64,000 bases of DNA from Pithys albifrons albifrons (taxonomy: Eukaryota; Chordata; Aves; Passeriformes; Thamnophilidae), in contig NC_092463.1 of the NCBI RefSeq assembly GCF_047495875.1, positions 15,000,724 through 15,064,723 of the forward strand. The letters are read 5' to 3'. A model generated the notes under the pieces. It was not told the origin of the DNA and made no database searches. It saw nothing but the letters and a program-made list of their open reading frames with translations. Position numbers and translations under genes: made by a program. Of the stretch, positions 42,201 to 54,000 are shown one piece after another (position 1 is the stretch's first letter; the number at the start of each line of letters is the position of its first letter).

Positions 42201-42993
42201 GTTTGTGTACTTATGTTTAAGATTGTTCAAACAGTTCAGAGAACATTACAGAAAATATAATAAATTATACATTGATTCTTTTTCTCTAGATAAGCATGTC
42301 TATATACATGTAGGCAAAACAGCACTCCTTAGTGCCTGACATATACACAGGAGGGGCACAAATCAATGTATAATTAATTTTACTGCTATTGGTAATTCAA
42401 TACTAGTGCTTTGAACTCTTGGGGCTGCACAGGATAATTAAAGTCATGAATATGTAACAGTCTTCCTTGGGAATTAATGTTTTCGTACCCAAAAGTGATT
42501 TCCGTAAAAGCTTGTTCAGTTAGTCTTGTGTTATGGAAGGTTGAGCAGGGAACAAAGAAAATAAAGTCAAAATGTATTGTATTTGCATTTTCCCTCCATT
42601 TTACCCAGTGGAATATAAACTATGGTATCCCTCTCTACTGGCCTGGAGAACTAGAAGAGTCTAGAGGGGAGTGATTTGGCGGTCTCCCGTGTATCACAGA
42701 AGACGCAAGTTCACATTCCCCTAGTGTCTTAGGATTTTAATAGTGTTTGCAGCAATGTTTTCGAAGTACATAAACAAGAAAGGAATATTATTGTCCTTGA
42801 GCTTGACAGCTATCCCTGAGTCTGCTGCAATTCAGGTACAGAAGAATTCACCACTACCAGAAGAGTGCACCAGTTGAAAAGTCTTTCAGGTAAAAGGTGT
42901 TGAAAAGTATTGTGAAAATGGGCTGGCTCCAAGGCCAGGCAGGGTTCCTCCACAGCTTGAGAGCCAGAGAAAACACACAGACCACTCTGCAAG
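33242..42993. other. Intron or 5' flank of C14orf132, no exon recognised
   Basis: About 9.7 kb without recognised genes or transposable-element termini. Two stretches have the look of conserved non-coding DNA: 34440-34860, which is open in several frames on both strands, and 36900-37260, which has TEAD-like GGAATG pairs, E-boxes and homeobox-like AT cores. A-rich patches occur at 39480-39520 and an (A)n run at 40354-40364. None of this proves function without alignment. Confidence 0.45.
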
Positions 42994-43021
42994 CTGAAGT
43001 TCAGAGGCCTCTGAACTTCAG
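42994..43021. repeat. Perfect 28-bp palindrome
   Basis: CTGAAGTTCAGAGG is followed at once by its exact reverse complement CCTCTGAACTTCAG, with no spacer. The symmetry stops at the next base on each side. No transposable-element sequence is recognised around it. Confidence 0.97.
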
Positions 43022-45747
43022 ATGGTCAAAGCAACAAAACAGCTGAGGGATACCTCGGTGCTTTAAGAGACAAGGTTCAGACTGAAGCAAGACATGTACA
43101 CCTGACACATTTGCACATGTACCTGCGTGACTACAAGCACGATTTTGTGGTGGTATCTTGCACCTACAGATGCAATTTTAAAATAATCCATCTGGCCAAA
43201 AAGCAGTCTAAGATTGAGAATAATTATCAACTGCTGGAACACAAAAAGTTAGGTGAAATATTAAGCAAGTGAAAGGCACCAAAATCCGAAACTGTTTTGT
43301 TAATTCCTCAGTACAAGTCCTACAAAAACAGTTGCAAAAAAACTGCCTGGCAGAAGCATAACACTCTCAGCCTCAAGAGATGTGTATGCACATGGCAGTG
43401 CAGATCCAAACAGCTGAAAAGCCGTCTGGGTTCTTCAGTCCAAGCTTATATACTCAGATAATGAACCCGCTGATTTAGATTACTATACTTATACCCATAC
43501 TGAGGTTTCATTTATGATACCTTTGAAACCAACTTAGGTAAAATATCACATTCTCATTTTATCAAGGCATCGATGAGTGTACTGTAAAAAGATTAAATGA
43601 TGGAGGACACAAAAACTGGAGCAGTCACAAAGATTCTCACTGAGGAGCCACCACTTCTGATATAGGTGCAGAGAGGTTCAAAACAGAGGCCTGGCATAAC
43701 CCTGCATCATTCAGTGCAGCCTTTGAACTTGATGGAGTGCCTAATAAATGAGACAGACCTCTTAGATAAAGTTAACAGGCAAAGGAAATTTGTTTGGAGC
43801 TAACCTTAAACACTGAAAGTTGCTGTGTCCTGGTGAGAAAGATGACACTCACTCACCCCAGCAGCCTGATAGCTATCCATGTATGCCCAGAGGGACTTTC
43901 CCCAGCCACATGAAGTCCTCCAAACTCAAGTCTCTTTCAAGCTGACCATCACTAGTCAAAAATCCAACACAAGAATTTTAATAAACATATTAATAACCAC
44001 CATGGAAGTTGTTCAGTAAAATAGTGCAAATATCTAGTACTTGCAAAAATGGAAGCATCCCTCTCCTTTTTAGTCAGCTGTAATTTGAAATGCTGGATTG
44101 AAGGTGTTCGTCTCACAAATATCTTCAAGAGACGTGGATCCCACACCACCATTCTGTGTCTTGCACGGACAAATCTGTAACATGAGGTACTGAGAGCTCC
44201 AGAAGAAAAGTCACAAAGAAAAATTATTACAATGGATGCTCCAAGAAACTATTAAAGCCATCAGCAAAAAAACAACCACAGAGAGCGGTTTGTCCCACTT
44301 GGTTTGGCCCCTCAGAGCAGTCTCTTTAAAAACATTCTCAAACTCATCATCCAGTCAAAGGGAGGCAAATTTAGGGATTTAAACTGGACATCAAGACCTA
44401 CCTTGGAAAGACACATTTTGCTCTCCATTGAAAGTTAAGTACCTAATCTTAAGGAAGTGTATATAAGTGCTTATTTGCAAATTTATACACAAAACCTTTT
44501 ACTTTGTTAAGTGCTGGAGTAGGAACTTATTTCCTACTCCTGTTATTACATTTAAGGTTTCACAGTTGCAGTAAAATAGCGCACATACATATAAAATTAA
44601 CTACACAGAACAATCTTAATAATACAAGGAATAGCAGAGTAAAGGGGAAGGATTTTTCAGATAAAATCATAATTTCTTTAAAGCAGTTCTGCCATTTGTC
44701 TTTTTGAAAGTTCCCTGCAAGTCATGAGTGTAATATCAATAATTGTACTTGGAAAGCATACAAAGAGATAAAAGGTACATCAGGTAACAAATAGATGACC
44801 AAAATAAACAGATGACCACATTCACTCAAGCTAAAATGAAATCAAGTTAGAAAGTTTTAAATATTATAAATAAAATAAAGTTTTCTATGTTTTTGTTAGT
44901 AGGGCTGAACTCAAATCAACCTTTAATGCATAGTTTTTCCAAGACCTTAGTTAAGGTCTTTGCTCTCCATAAAAGCATAGATGCTGCTCTCAGTGCTTTC
45001 CTCCTAGCATAATTCAATACCTGATCCACTTCTCCCTTAAAAATAAATTGGCAACCATGCTATAAGACATTTCCTGACTAGAGAGTCTATACAAAATCAA
45101 CCTCTGCATTATAACTTGTGATTACTTGAAGTTCCACTAAGTTAAAACATTATTTATTAATTTTCAACTATATAGAATTAACTACAGAATAAATGTGCAT
45201 TTAATCCATCCTGTTGCTCAAAGACCATCATGGAAATATAACTAATAAAATGCAGTACATCAATGCAAGATGACTGTCCGGCTCAGAGAGTCACCACATA
45301 AAAACAAGCTCTAGTTCAGTACAGAAAAAAGTGACCCATGGAAGGGTGAAAATACAATATAATATTTTAAAAATCTCCCAGGCTTTGTTTGTGTGGAAAA
45401 CACTCAGTCTCTTGAATCTTTTATTTCCAGATTGGTCATATGAATACAAGTCAATGAAACAAACAACACAAATTTAAGAGATTAATATGTTTTGTTTTCA
45501 GCCCAGTTCCAAACTACATCTCTACCACAGTACAATCTAGAGAGGTTGTAGAAGCCAGTGGAAAAGCTCTACTGGCTTCAGAGTAGAAACACTAGTGACC
45601 ATAGATAGCCACCCAGCTGAAAAAGGTGGTGCCCTGGACAAGCAGGCCAGTGCTCAACAAGAAATGTGTATTTTCATACTTTCCATCATCTGAGCCAGTG
45701 CCTGCACAAACCTATGTTTGTCTGTGCTTTTTAAATTGGTTTTGTGG

Positions 45748-45770
45748 TTCTTCTTCTTCTTCTTACTTCT
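45748..45770 (+). repeat. (TTC)n microsatellite
   Basis: TTCTTCTTCTTCTTCTTACTT-type run of about six trinucleotide units, interrupted once. Confidence 0.8.
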
Positions 45771-46097
45771 TCATAAAAGTTCAGGGGTTTTTTGGTAGAA
45801 GGGTTGAGCTCCACTGTGGTTTCATTTAGTTTTAGTTTACATAAAGCCACAGAGAGGTCCCAGTCATGCCTAGGCACCTTTCCTACAGTGCAATTACTTT
45901 ACAACCATAACTAGTAATACAAATTATCAGTGGCTTCTTTACACTAAGAGCCAATACAGTGTAAGCAATCAACCATTGTCAGATATCCTTTGCCTACAGT
46001 CCTCAAAGCACTGTATTTACTGAACTCAGTTCTCCTCTTTGCATTAATTTTATATTGACATTCACAGCAACAATATACTACCAGTTTGTAGGAATTG

Positions 46098-46132
46098 CAT
46101 GTGAAAAATGACACCTGTCATTTTTTCACGTG
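46098..46132. repeat. Near-perfect inverted repeat (hairpin)
   Basis: CATGTGAAAAATGACA pairs with TGTCATTTTTTCACGTG across a 2-nt centre (CC). There is one bulged T and one G:T pair in an otherwise complete 16-bp stem. As DNA this can extrude as a cruciform; as RNA the loop is too small to form without opening the closing pair. Confidence 0.9.
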
Positions 46133-47477
46133 ATTTATGGTAGGAAACACAGCAGTGTAGTGTCTGCCCCCTCAGAACAACCAGAAACCCAGAAGTATTC
46201 CCCTTGGGAAAAACTTGAACACATTCAAGAAGGTCATTATCCTCAAGTGAATCTCAGAACAAACTTGCTTGACCCAGTCTGTAATACAAAACACACTTAT
46301 ATGAAACACACATACAATGACAAAATGCAGCCAGTCAAACTCCTCAGAAAGACCTCAAGAAATGTGACTATGATCCCTAAGAAGGACTGGGTCCCAGTAA
46401 ATAAAAGAGCAAATGCAGCATGGTTAAATTTTAATTATATTTTGCTCCCTCAAAACAGATGCTCGCAGACAGATTTCTGTTTCACCCACTAATGACTGTC
46501 ATACACAATCATGTCACTGATTTCAGAGAGCTGCAGGGTTTACACGCTTCCAGGCAAAACTGACAAGACACAGCTAAAAAATATTCATAAAATCCAACAC
46601 CCCGCTTCATCCAAAAGGGATATTCAGATACTGCAACAGAGGTAGGAGAACCGGGCTGTGCCAAGCTGTTTCAGAAAGAGAAATAATCATCAGACTGTGC
46701 TGGTGATTGTTACAGCCTCTGCATGTAGGAGCAATTGTCCTCCTGGCTGTGCTTGGGAAGCCACAGTGTGCTCCCCCTATACACTCTCTGGTTTGGGTTT
46801 CTAGATCATCACCTACTGCTGAAAGAATAACACCAGGTAGTGATTTGAGAAGACTGAGATGGGCAGGGGGTCAGAAGGAAGAGGTGCATCACAAATATGT
46901 GCAGGGGAAGGCAATCAGTTGGCAAGTCATATATGCCTTGTGTATTTCACACTGGCCCAGAGTAAACTCCCTCCCCAAAAATCTGTCTTTCTGATTATTT
47001 CAGATATGACCCCCACAAGATTTTACAGTGGGCCTTGCTCAAATTAATCTTTCCATTGCAAGATCTATAAAGAATAAGATGGGAAATAGATACCCGCATT
47101 CCCAGTCCAAAGTCATGTTTACCAAGCTTGGTTCTTATGAGCTCAGATGAGAACACATTGAAATGGAGCTTAAGAATGAAGCTCAAGTCTGGTGTCATGC
47201 AGCACTGATGTCATGAACCTCATTTCACTGAATTTTACTGAAAGCAGCTTCTTGTTCTTGCAGCTTAAACAGAGAAAACAGAAGCAAACACTTCTGTCCT
47301 GCTTCTCCAGTTCCGGGGGTGGGCAGAGCCTTAGTGTGACTACACACCAATTCCCACATACACATAACTGTTGTTAAACATGTTCTTCAAATACCAAGCA
47401 GACATGTGATCCCATCTGAGTATCCCATCTCTGTCCACAGCATTACTTTTTTTTTCCCCACAAGGCACTAAATTACC

Positions 47478-48075
47478 TGTTATGGGTTTAGCTAGGTAGG
47501 CCTAAACTTAGGCTTTAGATTTCAGACTAGGCCTGAGACTATCAACTGACTTGAGCTGGGCTGGGCCAGCTGACAACTGACTACTAAGGCCAACAGTATC
47601 CATACCATATTCCATCATCATCTCGAAGTGTAGGAGCCAGTGTGGGAGTGGCTTGGTCAGTCCCTTCATGGCTGTGGTCCCAGAAGGACGCACCATGCCA
47701 CTCCAGGAGGGACGGGAAGCCCACGCCCAGCACCGGCTCACCACCATGTTATCTTAGGGAAGGAGAATGTTTGTTCTCAGTCTTTCTCTCTGTTTGGGTC
47801 TGTCTCTGGGGAATTGAGTTCTCTAGAGTGATTTGTAGTTAGAATGGTAGGATTTGTGTTCGATGGGGAGTTATTTCTTGTTATTTCTAATTTGTGTGTG
47901 AGTTATATTGTAGTTTCCTTTAATTTTCTCATTTCTGTATCAATATATATAGTTAGTTTAAGTTTAACCTGTTTTGAGGATTTTTTTCCTTTCTCCCTTT
48001 TCTCAGCAAGAGGAGCGGGGAAGCTCTAACACTCTGTGTTGGTCAGTTGGCATTTTGCCAGCTCAACCCAAGACA
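47478..48075. mobile_element. Solo LTR of an endogenous retrovirus (598 bp)
   Basis: Terminal inverted ends TGTTATGGGTT...AACCCAAGACA with TG/CA termini, flanked by the perfect 5-bp duplication TTACC (47473-47477 and 48076-48080). No internal retroviral sequence is attached, so it is a solo LTR. The 5-bp duplication and the ends fit an ERVL-type (class III) bird element. Orientation is not certain: a TATATATAG stretch at 47943-47952, about 125 bp before the right end, mildly favours plus, but no AATAAA was found downstream of it. Open frames inside it (for example 47640-47842 and 47508-47747) are LTR sequence, not genes. Confidence 0.88.
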
Positions 48076-48080
48076 TTACC

Positions 48081-51000
48081 CCAGCATTAAGATACCAAAA
48101 ACAATGTGCATCACCTCCAAGGTGAAAACAGAGCCTGGATTTTGCATGCCAGCCTCAGAGACAGAAGAGTTGGTCACTGACCTGCCCAAAATATAGCAGA
48201 AGAGTAAACTTCCATCTCTCACCTTTCATTAGGACACATTTTCCCCTACAATCCTGCTGTGCTTTGCTTTTCCGCAAAGGGAAGTGCTTGCTTTGAGGAA
48301 TGAAAAGACTAAGGTTCTGCTTTGAAAACACCACCAGTACCCCTTGCCCACAGATACCTACACTGCCTGTAAATCTCACCAATGCTCATTCTTTCTATTT
48401 CAAGCTCCTTGCAGTTGTACCATAAGAAAACAAAAAAAGAAGCAACATTAACAATTCATCCAAGTCTTGTTGATCTGATGGAGAAAAAGAAAGAAATAAA
48501 ATTTCCAGAAAGCTTTAGAATGCACGACTTATTACTGAGGAAGTATCATTGGGTCACTCCAGCCTTCAGAATGAACTGTTACCTTTCAGTGGAAAGTACA
48601 GAATAACTTGTGCCATGTACTTATGTACTACTTGTAACCAAGCCCTATCTGCCAATTGATCATGGTCTATGAAGGCTCCAAAAGAGGTAGGCTTTGAGCA
48701 AGAATCTGCTCACATGCAGAGAACAGCAACAAAACCAGCATTCCAGGATTTGTGTCACAACAAGATCTGTGTTACAAATCTGATTATTTGCACAGTAAAG
48801 GAGGAAAAAAAAGAAAAAGTGGAATTTTCTTAATGGACCCTAATGAATGAAGAAGCATGGGAATTCAGACTGCTTCAGTAAAGGAAAACTTGCACAAAGA
48901 AGAATATCCACAAAGCAATGACTCCTTTCTGCCCTGAGAGCATCTTCGCATTCCCGTTGAGGTGACAACAATAAAACTGAAGGACTAACCTCCACTGTTA
49001 GCAGCTTTCAGAGTTGTTCTCAGGCATCTCACACTGTTAAACTAATTAATCTACTTTCTTTTTAATTGATTGCTCTTTTATTTGTTTGGTTTTACCACTA
49101 ATATGAAAAACATTGAAGAGTGCTGGTCAAATGAGATACACTCAGGATGGTGTTAGGCTCCTGAGTCACCCATTTCTTAGAAGAAAAGGGTGCTGCTACC
49201 CAGCACACAGGAGCTGGATGATAACCAGCCAGTGACTATGGAGCAGTTTTTGGAGGATCACTGGCAGACTGACAGCTTACAGACATATATGGATCTATGA
49301 TAATACAATTATGCTCATTTTCTCCATGGATGTAGGGGAAAAGAAAAAAATTCAAATCCCTCAAAATGGAGTTCAGTGGGTTTGAATATCCAACACCTAT
49401 GATTTGAAAACATTTAATTCTTTAACACTATCTAGGTACTAGCAATTCTATTTAAATATAAGTATCCCTTTGGAACCATGAAAATAAATGAAAAGGTCTT
49501 GATCAAAGCCCAAAAATAAAGGAATGGGAGGAGGGAAAAGACAGCGATGAGAGAGAACTGCAACTGGAAGGTTACAGGCACCAGCAATCCAGGCATTGCC
49601 CAGTGTTTTGTCAACTTTTAAAAAGGACAGTTTTCAGAAGGTATTCTGGGAAAAAAAACAGTAAAGTGGCTTTGCTGTATGTGAGAAACTAAATGCAAGG
49701 TTGAAGGGATATATGGGAAGAGGCAGCCCTGAAATATAAAAAGTGGAAAATGGAAGAGATCATTGCAGGACAGCTAGAATTAGATGACATTTTGAAAGAA
49801 AATACAGAAGGAAGGACAAGATGGTTGACATGGGTTTGTGATATAAATGGTGCTCATTTGAAAGCAAAAAGCTAATTGAGACAGACAATGAAAAGGCTAG
49901 ATGAAGAAAAAACAATGGTTTGTTTCTTTGGTTAATAGTTTCAGGTTTCCAAATCTTCACAGCGCTCCCAGTTTGTTCCTTATCCAGAGAAGAGCAGAGT
50001 GCTCAGTGTTCACTTGTTATTTCCTTAGCTTGTATTTTTTTCTCCACAGGTTTGTGCAAGGCTAATTTGCCTTTTATTTACAGACCCTGCCACTGACAAG
50101 CAGTTTGTGGGCACTGCATTCCCACTGCCTACCCTGCTGCAGAAGCAGCTATCACCGAGGCACTCCTGCCACTGCCGGGAAGACAGCACTAGCAAGTGGA
50201 TGTCTATCTGCTTGTGATTCCTGTATATTTTTTCCCAACTGTATTATATGTCTCCAGCACATGACAATTTTAACATGTGCACTGTTTTCCCTTGGTCATA
50301 TGTATGTCATGCAGAAAAGGCCTGTGTCTACTCCCACTGATAATTTATGGCTGCTCGCAGCATCGTGCACCAAACGCCCATGCATGCAGAGATGTGGACT
50401 GGGAGCAAGTGTATCACAAACATCCTTTCTCCTGGGGTCCCCTTTTGCTCTTCAGTTAAAGGTGGCTTTGCTCTGTCAGCCAGGAGCAGCCGTGATGGTG
50501 GCAGAGGGACAAGGACAGTAGAAGAACAGTGCCACCCTCCACTCACTCCTCCTTGCCCACATGCACACAGGGGCACCCACACTGCCCAATACTCATGACT
50601 GGGGAGGTGTCTGCACCGGCACACTGGTGGCATGGCCAGGGCTAACCCTGTCCTTAAGTGGCAACAACGTCAGGCAGCATCCTGTCGTTGCAGGGCTTTG
50701 CAGGGCAGGAGGAAAGTGTGTGCAGGCTCCCACTGGCCAGCATCAGGTTTACACCATGCGAATGCACATATGTCCTTACTGCTTTGCTTCCCGTCTTTCA
50801 ACAGCTGTTGTTCCCATCAATCTGTCTCTTTGTGAATTTGTCACATTTTCCAAAGAATTGATTTGGAGGCTATCTAGTGTCTTCTGTGAAATAGTTAAAA
50901 GAATATTTTAAAAAAATCCAGTTCTGGAGAATGTAGGCTTTTCCTGATGGTTCCCACAACATAAATCCAGTGCTGGGCTGGAGCAGCACGGCCCACAGTG

Positions 51001-54000
51001 TAATTCAGACCTACAAAATAAATGTGGCACAGATTGTGTATGAAATAAACGTTCCTGTAGCCAAAAGAGTATCACATTTGAAAGATGACTGGAGTTGTGC
51101 TGGCTTCAAGCACTGGTTTCAGCACTAGTTCCAGCAATCCCAGGAATCACAAAACTTAGTCTACTTTATGATTAATTAGACAAACCACAGAAAAAAAGTA
51201 AGTGGGAATAAAAAAAGACCAAACATGCCAATTGCTATGTTTTGGAAGCTATAATCTAATACCTTCAGGGAAGTGCAGAGCTCTCCTAATGATGAAGCAG
51301 CGGGAACAACAAAAGACAAGAACCCAACTTATTTGGTACTGGCTGATGAAGCACAAAGGAAAGTAACAGTACCATCACACAAAGCCATGGCAAAGGAGTG
51401 ACAAATGGTGGTAGAGATACTCAAGCACTGCCATGTGCTGTTGTCACTCAGGAATTTGGTGCAAGGCTGTAGCAGCACCTTAAAGCAAGGTGGCAGTAAG
51501 AGAGATGAAGCCACCTAAAATGAGAGGAAACAAAGAAGCGTAAGATGTTTCACTGCAGCTCTGAAATTGTGTCCCTGAAAGCGTCATCCATGTTGAGCTT
51601 TTACGTACACACAGTCACACTGTTTCCCACACACTTCAGAAACAGACCGATAGGTAAGTCCCAGTTAGGAGCACTAGCCACGGGCCAGTCTGATTACAAA
51701 GCCCCTTTGTAGCCGCCACTGTGCTGGAGTACATCTCGCTGGAGTACATCTCTGAGAGGCAGCTGCAAAGGGGCAATTACCAATGATCAGACCATGTAAC
51801 TAATCTGCTGCACTCAAGGAGTGATAGCTGGCACTTCCAAGCCAAAAACACAGCTCCTGCCATGAGACACTTGTTCCATGTGGTTCCCTCCATAGCTCTG
51901 AGATGGAGGAAAGCAGAGACAAAAGGGAAAACAGAGCACAACATCCACGTCCCCATGGGGTATTGGGGACTCACCCTCCTTCTGTTTATCTGGGACTGTT
52001 CCACTTCAGCTCCCTAAATAGACCACAGATTTTAATCCTGTCTACTTTCCTGATTTACTGCTTTGTTTACAAATATACTGTCAGCCATTGCTTGACTTTA
52101 ATAAAGATTTAGTGACTAAATATAACCATCTTCATGCCCACGTTTCTGGGGATGCAATGTTGGAAGAAAAGAGCTCAAGCGTTTGTTTCTAGAATATCAA
52201 AGACAAAATGTTTATATTTTCAATTTCTTTTCTGCTTGACGTTTTCAAACAAAACAGAAAAACAATCTCAAATTGCCATTTCTTTAAACGTTTGCTCAAC
52301 TATGAATTCACTTGGCCTTTTTTACAGTAAATATCACTTGCTTACACGTGAAAATTACTCATAACTGCAGAGCAGGTAATAAAACCTGCAGGGAATAAAA
52401 TGGCAGCAGTGGACAAGAATCAGTATGTTCCTGCATTTGGCAAGCCACATCCAATCCTTGTACAACTTCACTCAGAAGAGAAATGGGTGCTTTCACCAGC
52501 TAAATATATGGCCTTGACCTTAACTCTTCTATTAAGTTAACAGAAATAGAGAAAAATCCTCAGATCAAGCAGTAGGTTGCAAACCACACAGAAAGTGCTG
52601 ACAGAGCTGTTTTACCTGTGCCTTGATATTTTTCAAGTGACTGATTTTAAAAATAAATTGCCAACAATGCAACTGCAGATATATCAGGTCTGTTTAGTCT
52701 CACATCATTGACCGAGAAGCTGTAAATAGGTGTGACAGCTGCTGCAACTTCTCTGTTGTCACCACTCTGCTCCTCCTGAGAGACAGGCAGTGAACAGGAT
52801 GGCTACTAGGACTGACAGGAGCATAGTATGATCCTGAGGCAAAGAGTTGTGCATGAGCTGTATTACTCTTAAACCAGTGTCAGGGTTTCTGTCAAAATCA
52901 GCACACAGAAAGATGCTGCTTCTTTTTGGGGGAGAGCACACCCTGCTCTGCTAGCTGTTCAAGCTTTACTGGAATGGTGCAGAGTCTGAAAGTCCCAGTT
53001 TTCCAAGCTTCTGTAAGATCACATGCCAGATTCATTTTGAAGGAAATGACACCATAGTTTTTTAAAAAAAAAAACCTAAACAAAACGCGTAAGAATCTCA
53101 AGAACTTGATAGTCATAAATCTAGCATGAAAAGAGACAAAGCTGTAGGCTTCAAGCTATAATTTCATCAATATCTAGACGAACTTGAGGGATACTCTGAG
53201 CATTACCTGCTGGGCCACATGACTGTGCACATGCAGTGTAAGTAGGATTTGCTGCTTCACGTATGCAACTCAGGGACAGTTTAAGCTTCCACAATGAAGG
53301 AGCTCCAAACTGGGAATCAGTTCTCACTATGACCCTTATCTCCTCTGTGGCATCATGGCACAGTCCCGCCTCTCTGTTTGGATGCTTTAATTTGAGGGGA
53401 ATCTTTACACTCATCATAAGAAGTTTTGAGGTTTATGAGAATGAAAATACTATTAGAGGTTGAACTCAGTAAGTGGTAGGTCACTGCTGGATGCAGCAGT
53501 TGGACAACAACCCTGAAACATAACAAGCAACAGACACAGCCGTTTTGTCTCTGGTTACCCCCCACAGTGCTCATGCCTGTGCTGGCCCAGCCTGGACATG
53601 CAGCAGCTCACAGCTACAGTCCCTCCTGGTCACGCCACGGTCCTGGACAGAGTGCAGGTACTACAGCAGATCACAGCATTTGGGTGCAAGGTCTCAGCCA
53701 TCACTCCCCCAAACTGACAGTTTCTGCCTGATGGCTGCTTATATTGTAAGTGCCCCTGAGATCTCTCAAGTTTGGAGATGGACTCATCCCTTATATGTTA
53801 CATATTCCTGTGAAAAAAGGTATCATGGGTGTGGCGGAGTTCAGTTGAATTATTGTCATAACTTCAAGGCTATAGAAGGTATGGAATTACTTTTTTAATT
53901 AAAAAATATAACACAAAATATTATTAGATGTGTTTGTATTAAGGAACTTACATTCTTGCTTAGGCAAGGATAAACTCAGAGGGTAAAACTATGTAATTAG

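Larger units (their letters stand above)
43022..47472. other. Intron or 5' flank of C14orf132, no exon recognised
   Basis: AT-rich. Contains inverted repeats at 44941-44960 (AAGACCTTA, 2-nt centre) and 45551-45579 (9-bp arms), a (TTC)n microsatellite and the hairpin at 46098-46132. No gene seen; the 120-codon plus-strand frame at 46130-46492 has no recognisable motif. Confidence 0.5.

Noticed and set aside
42660..42725. tRNA-like sequence (GGCGGTCTCCCG...AGTTCACATTCC)
   Set aside because: The box spacing is wrong and no cloverleaf can be drawn.
45551..45579. Hairpin with 9-bp arms and an 11-nt loop
   Set aside because: Arms of this length are expected by chance in 64 kb.
47508..48029. Open frames on both strands
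   Set aside because: They lie wholly within the solo LTR.
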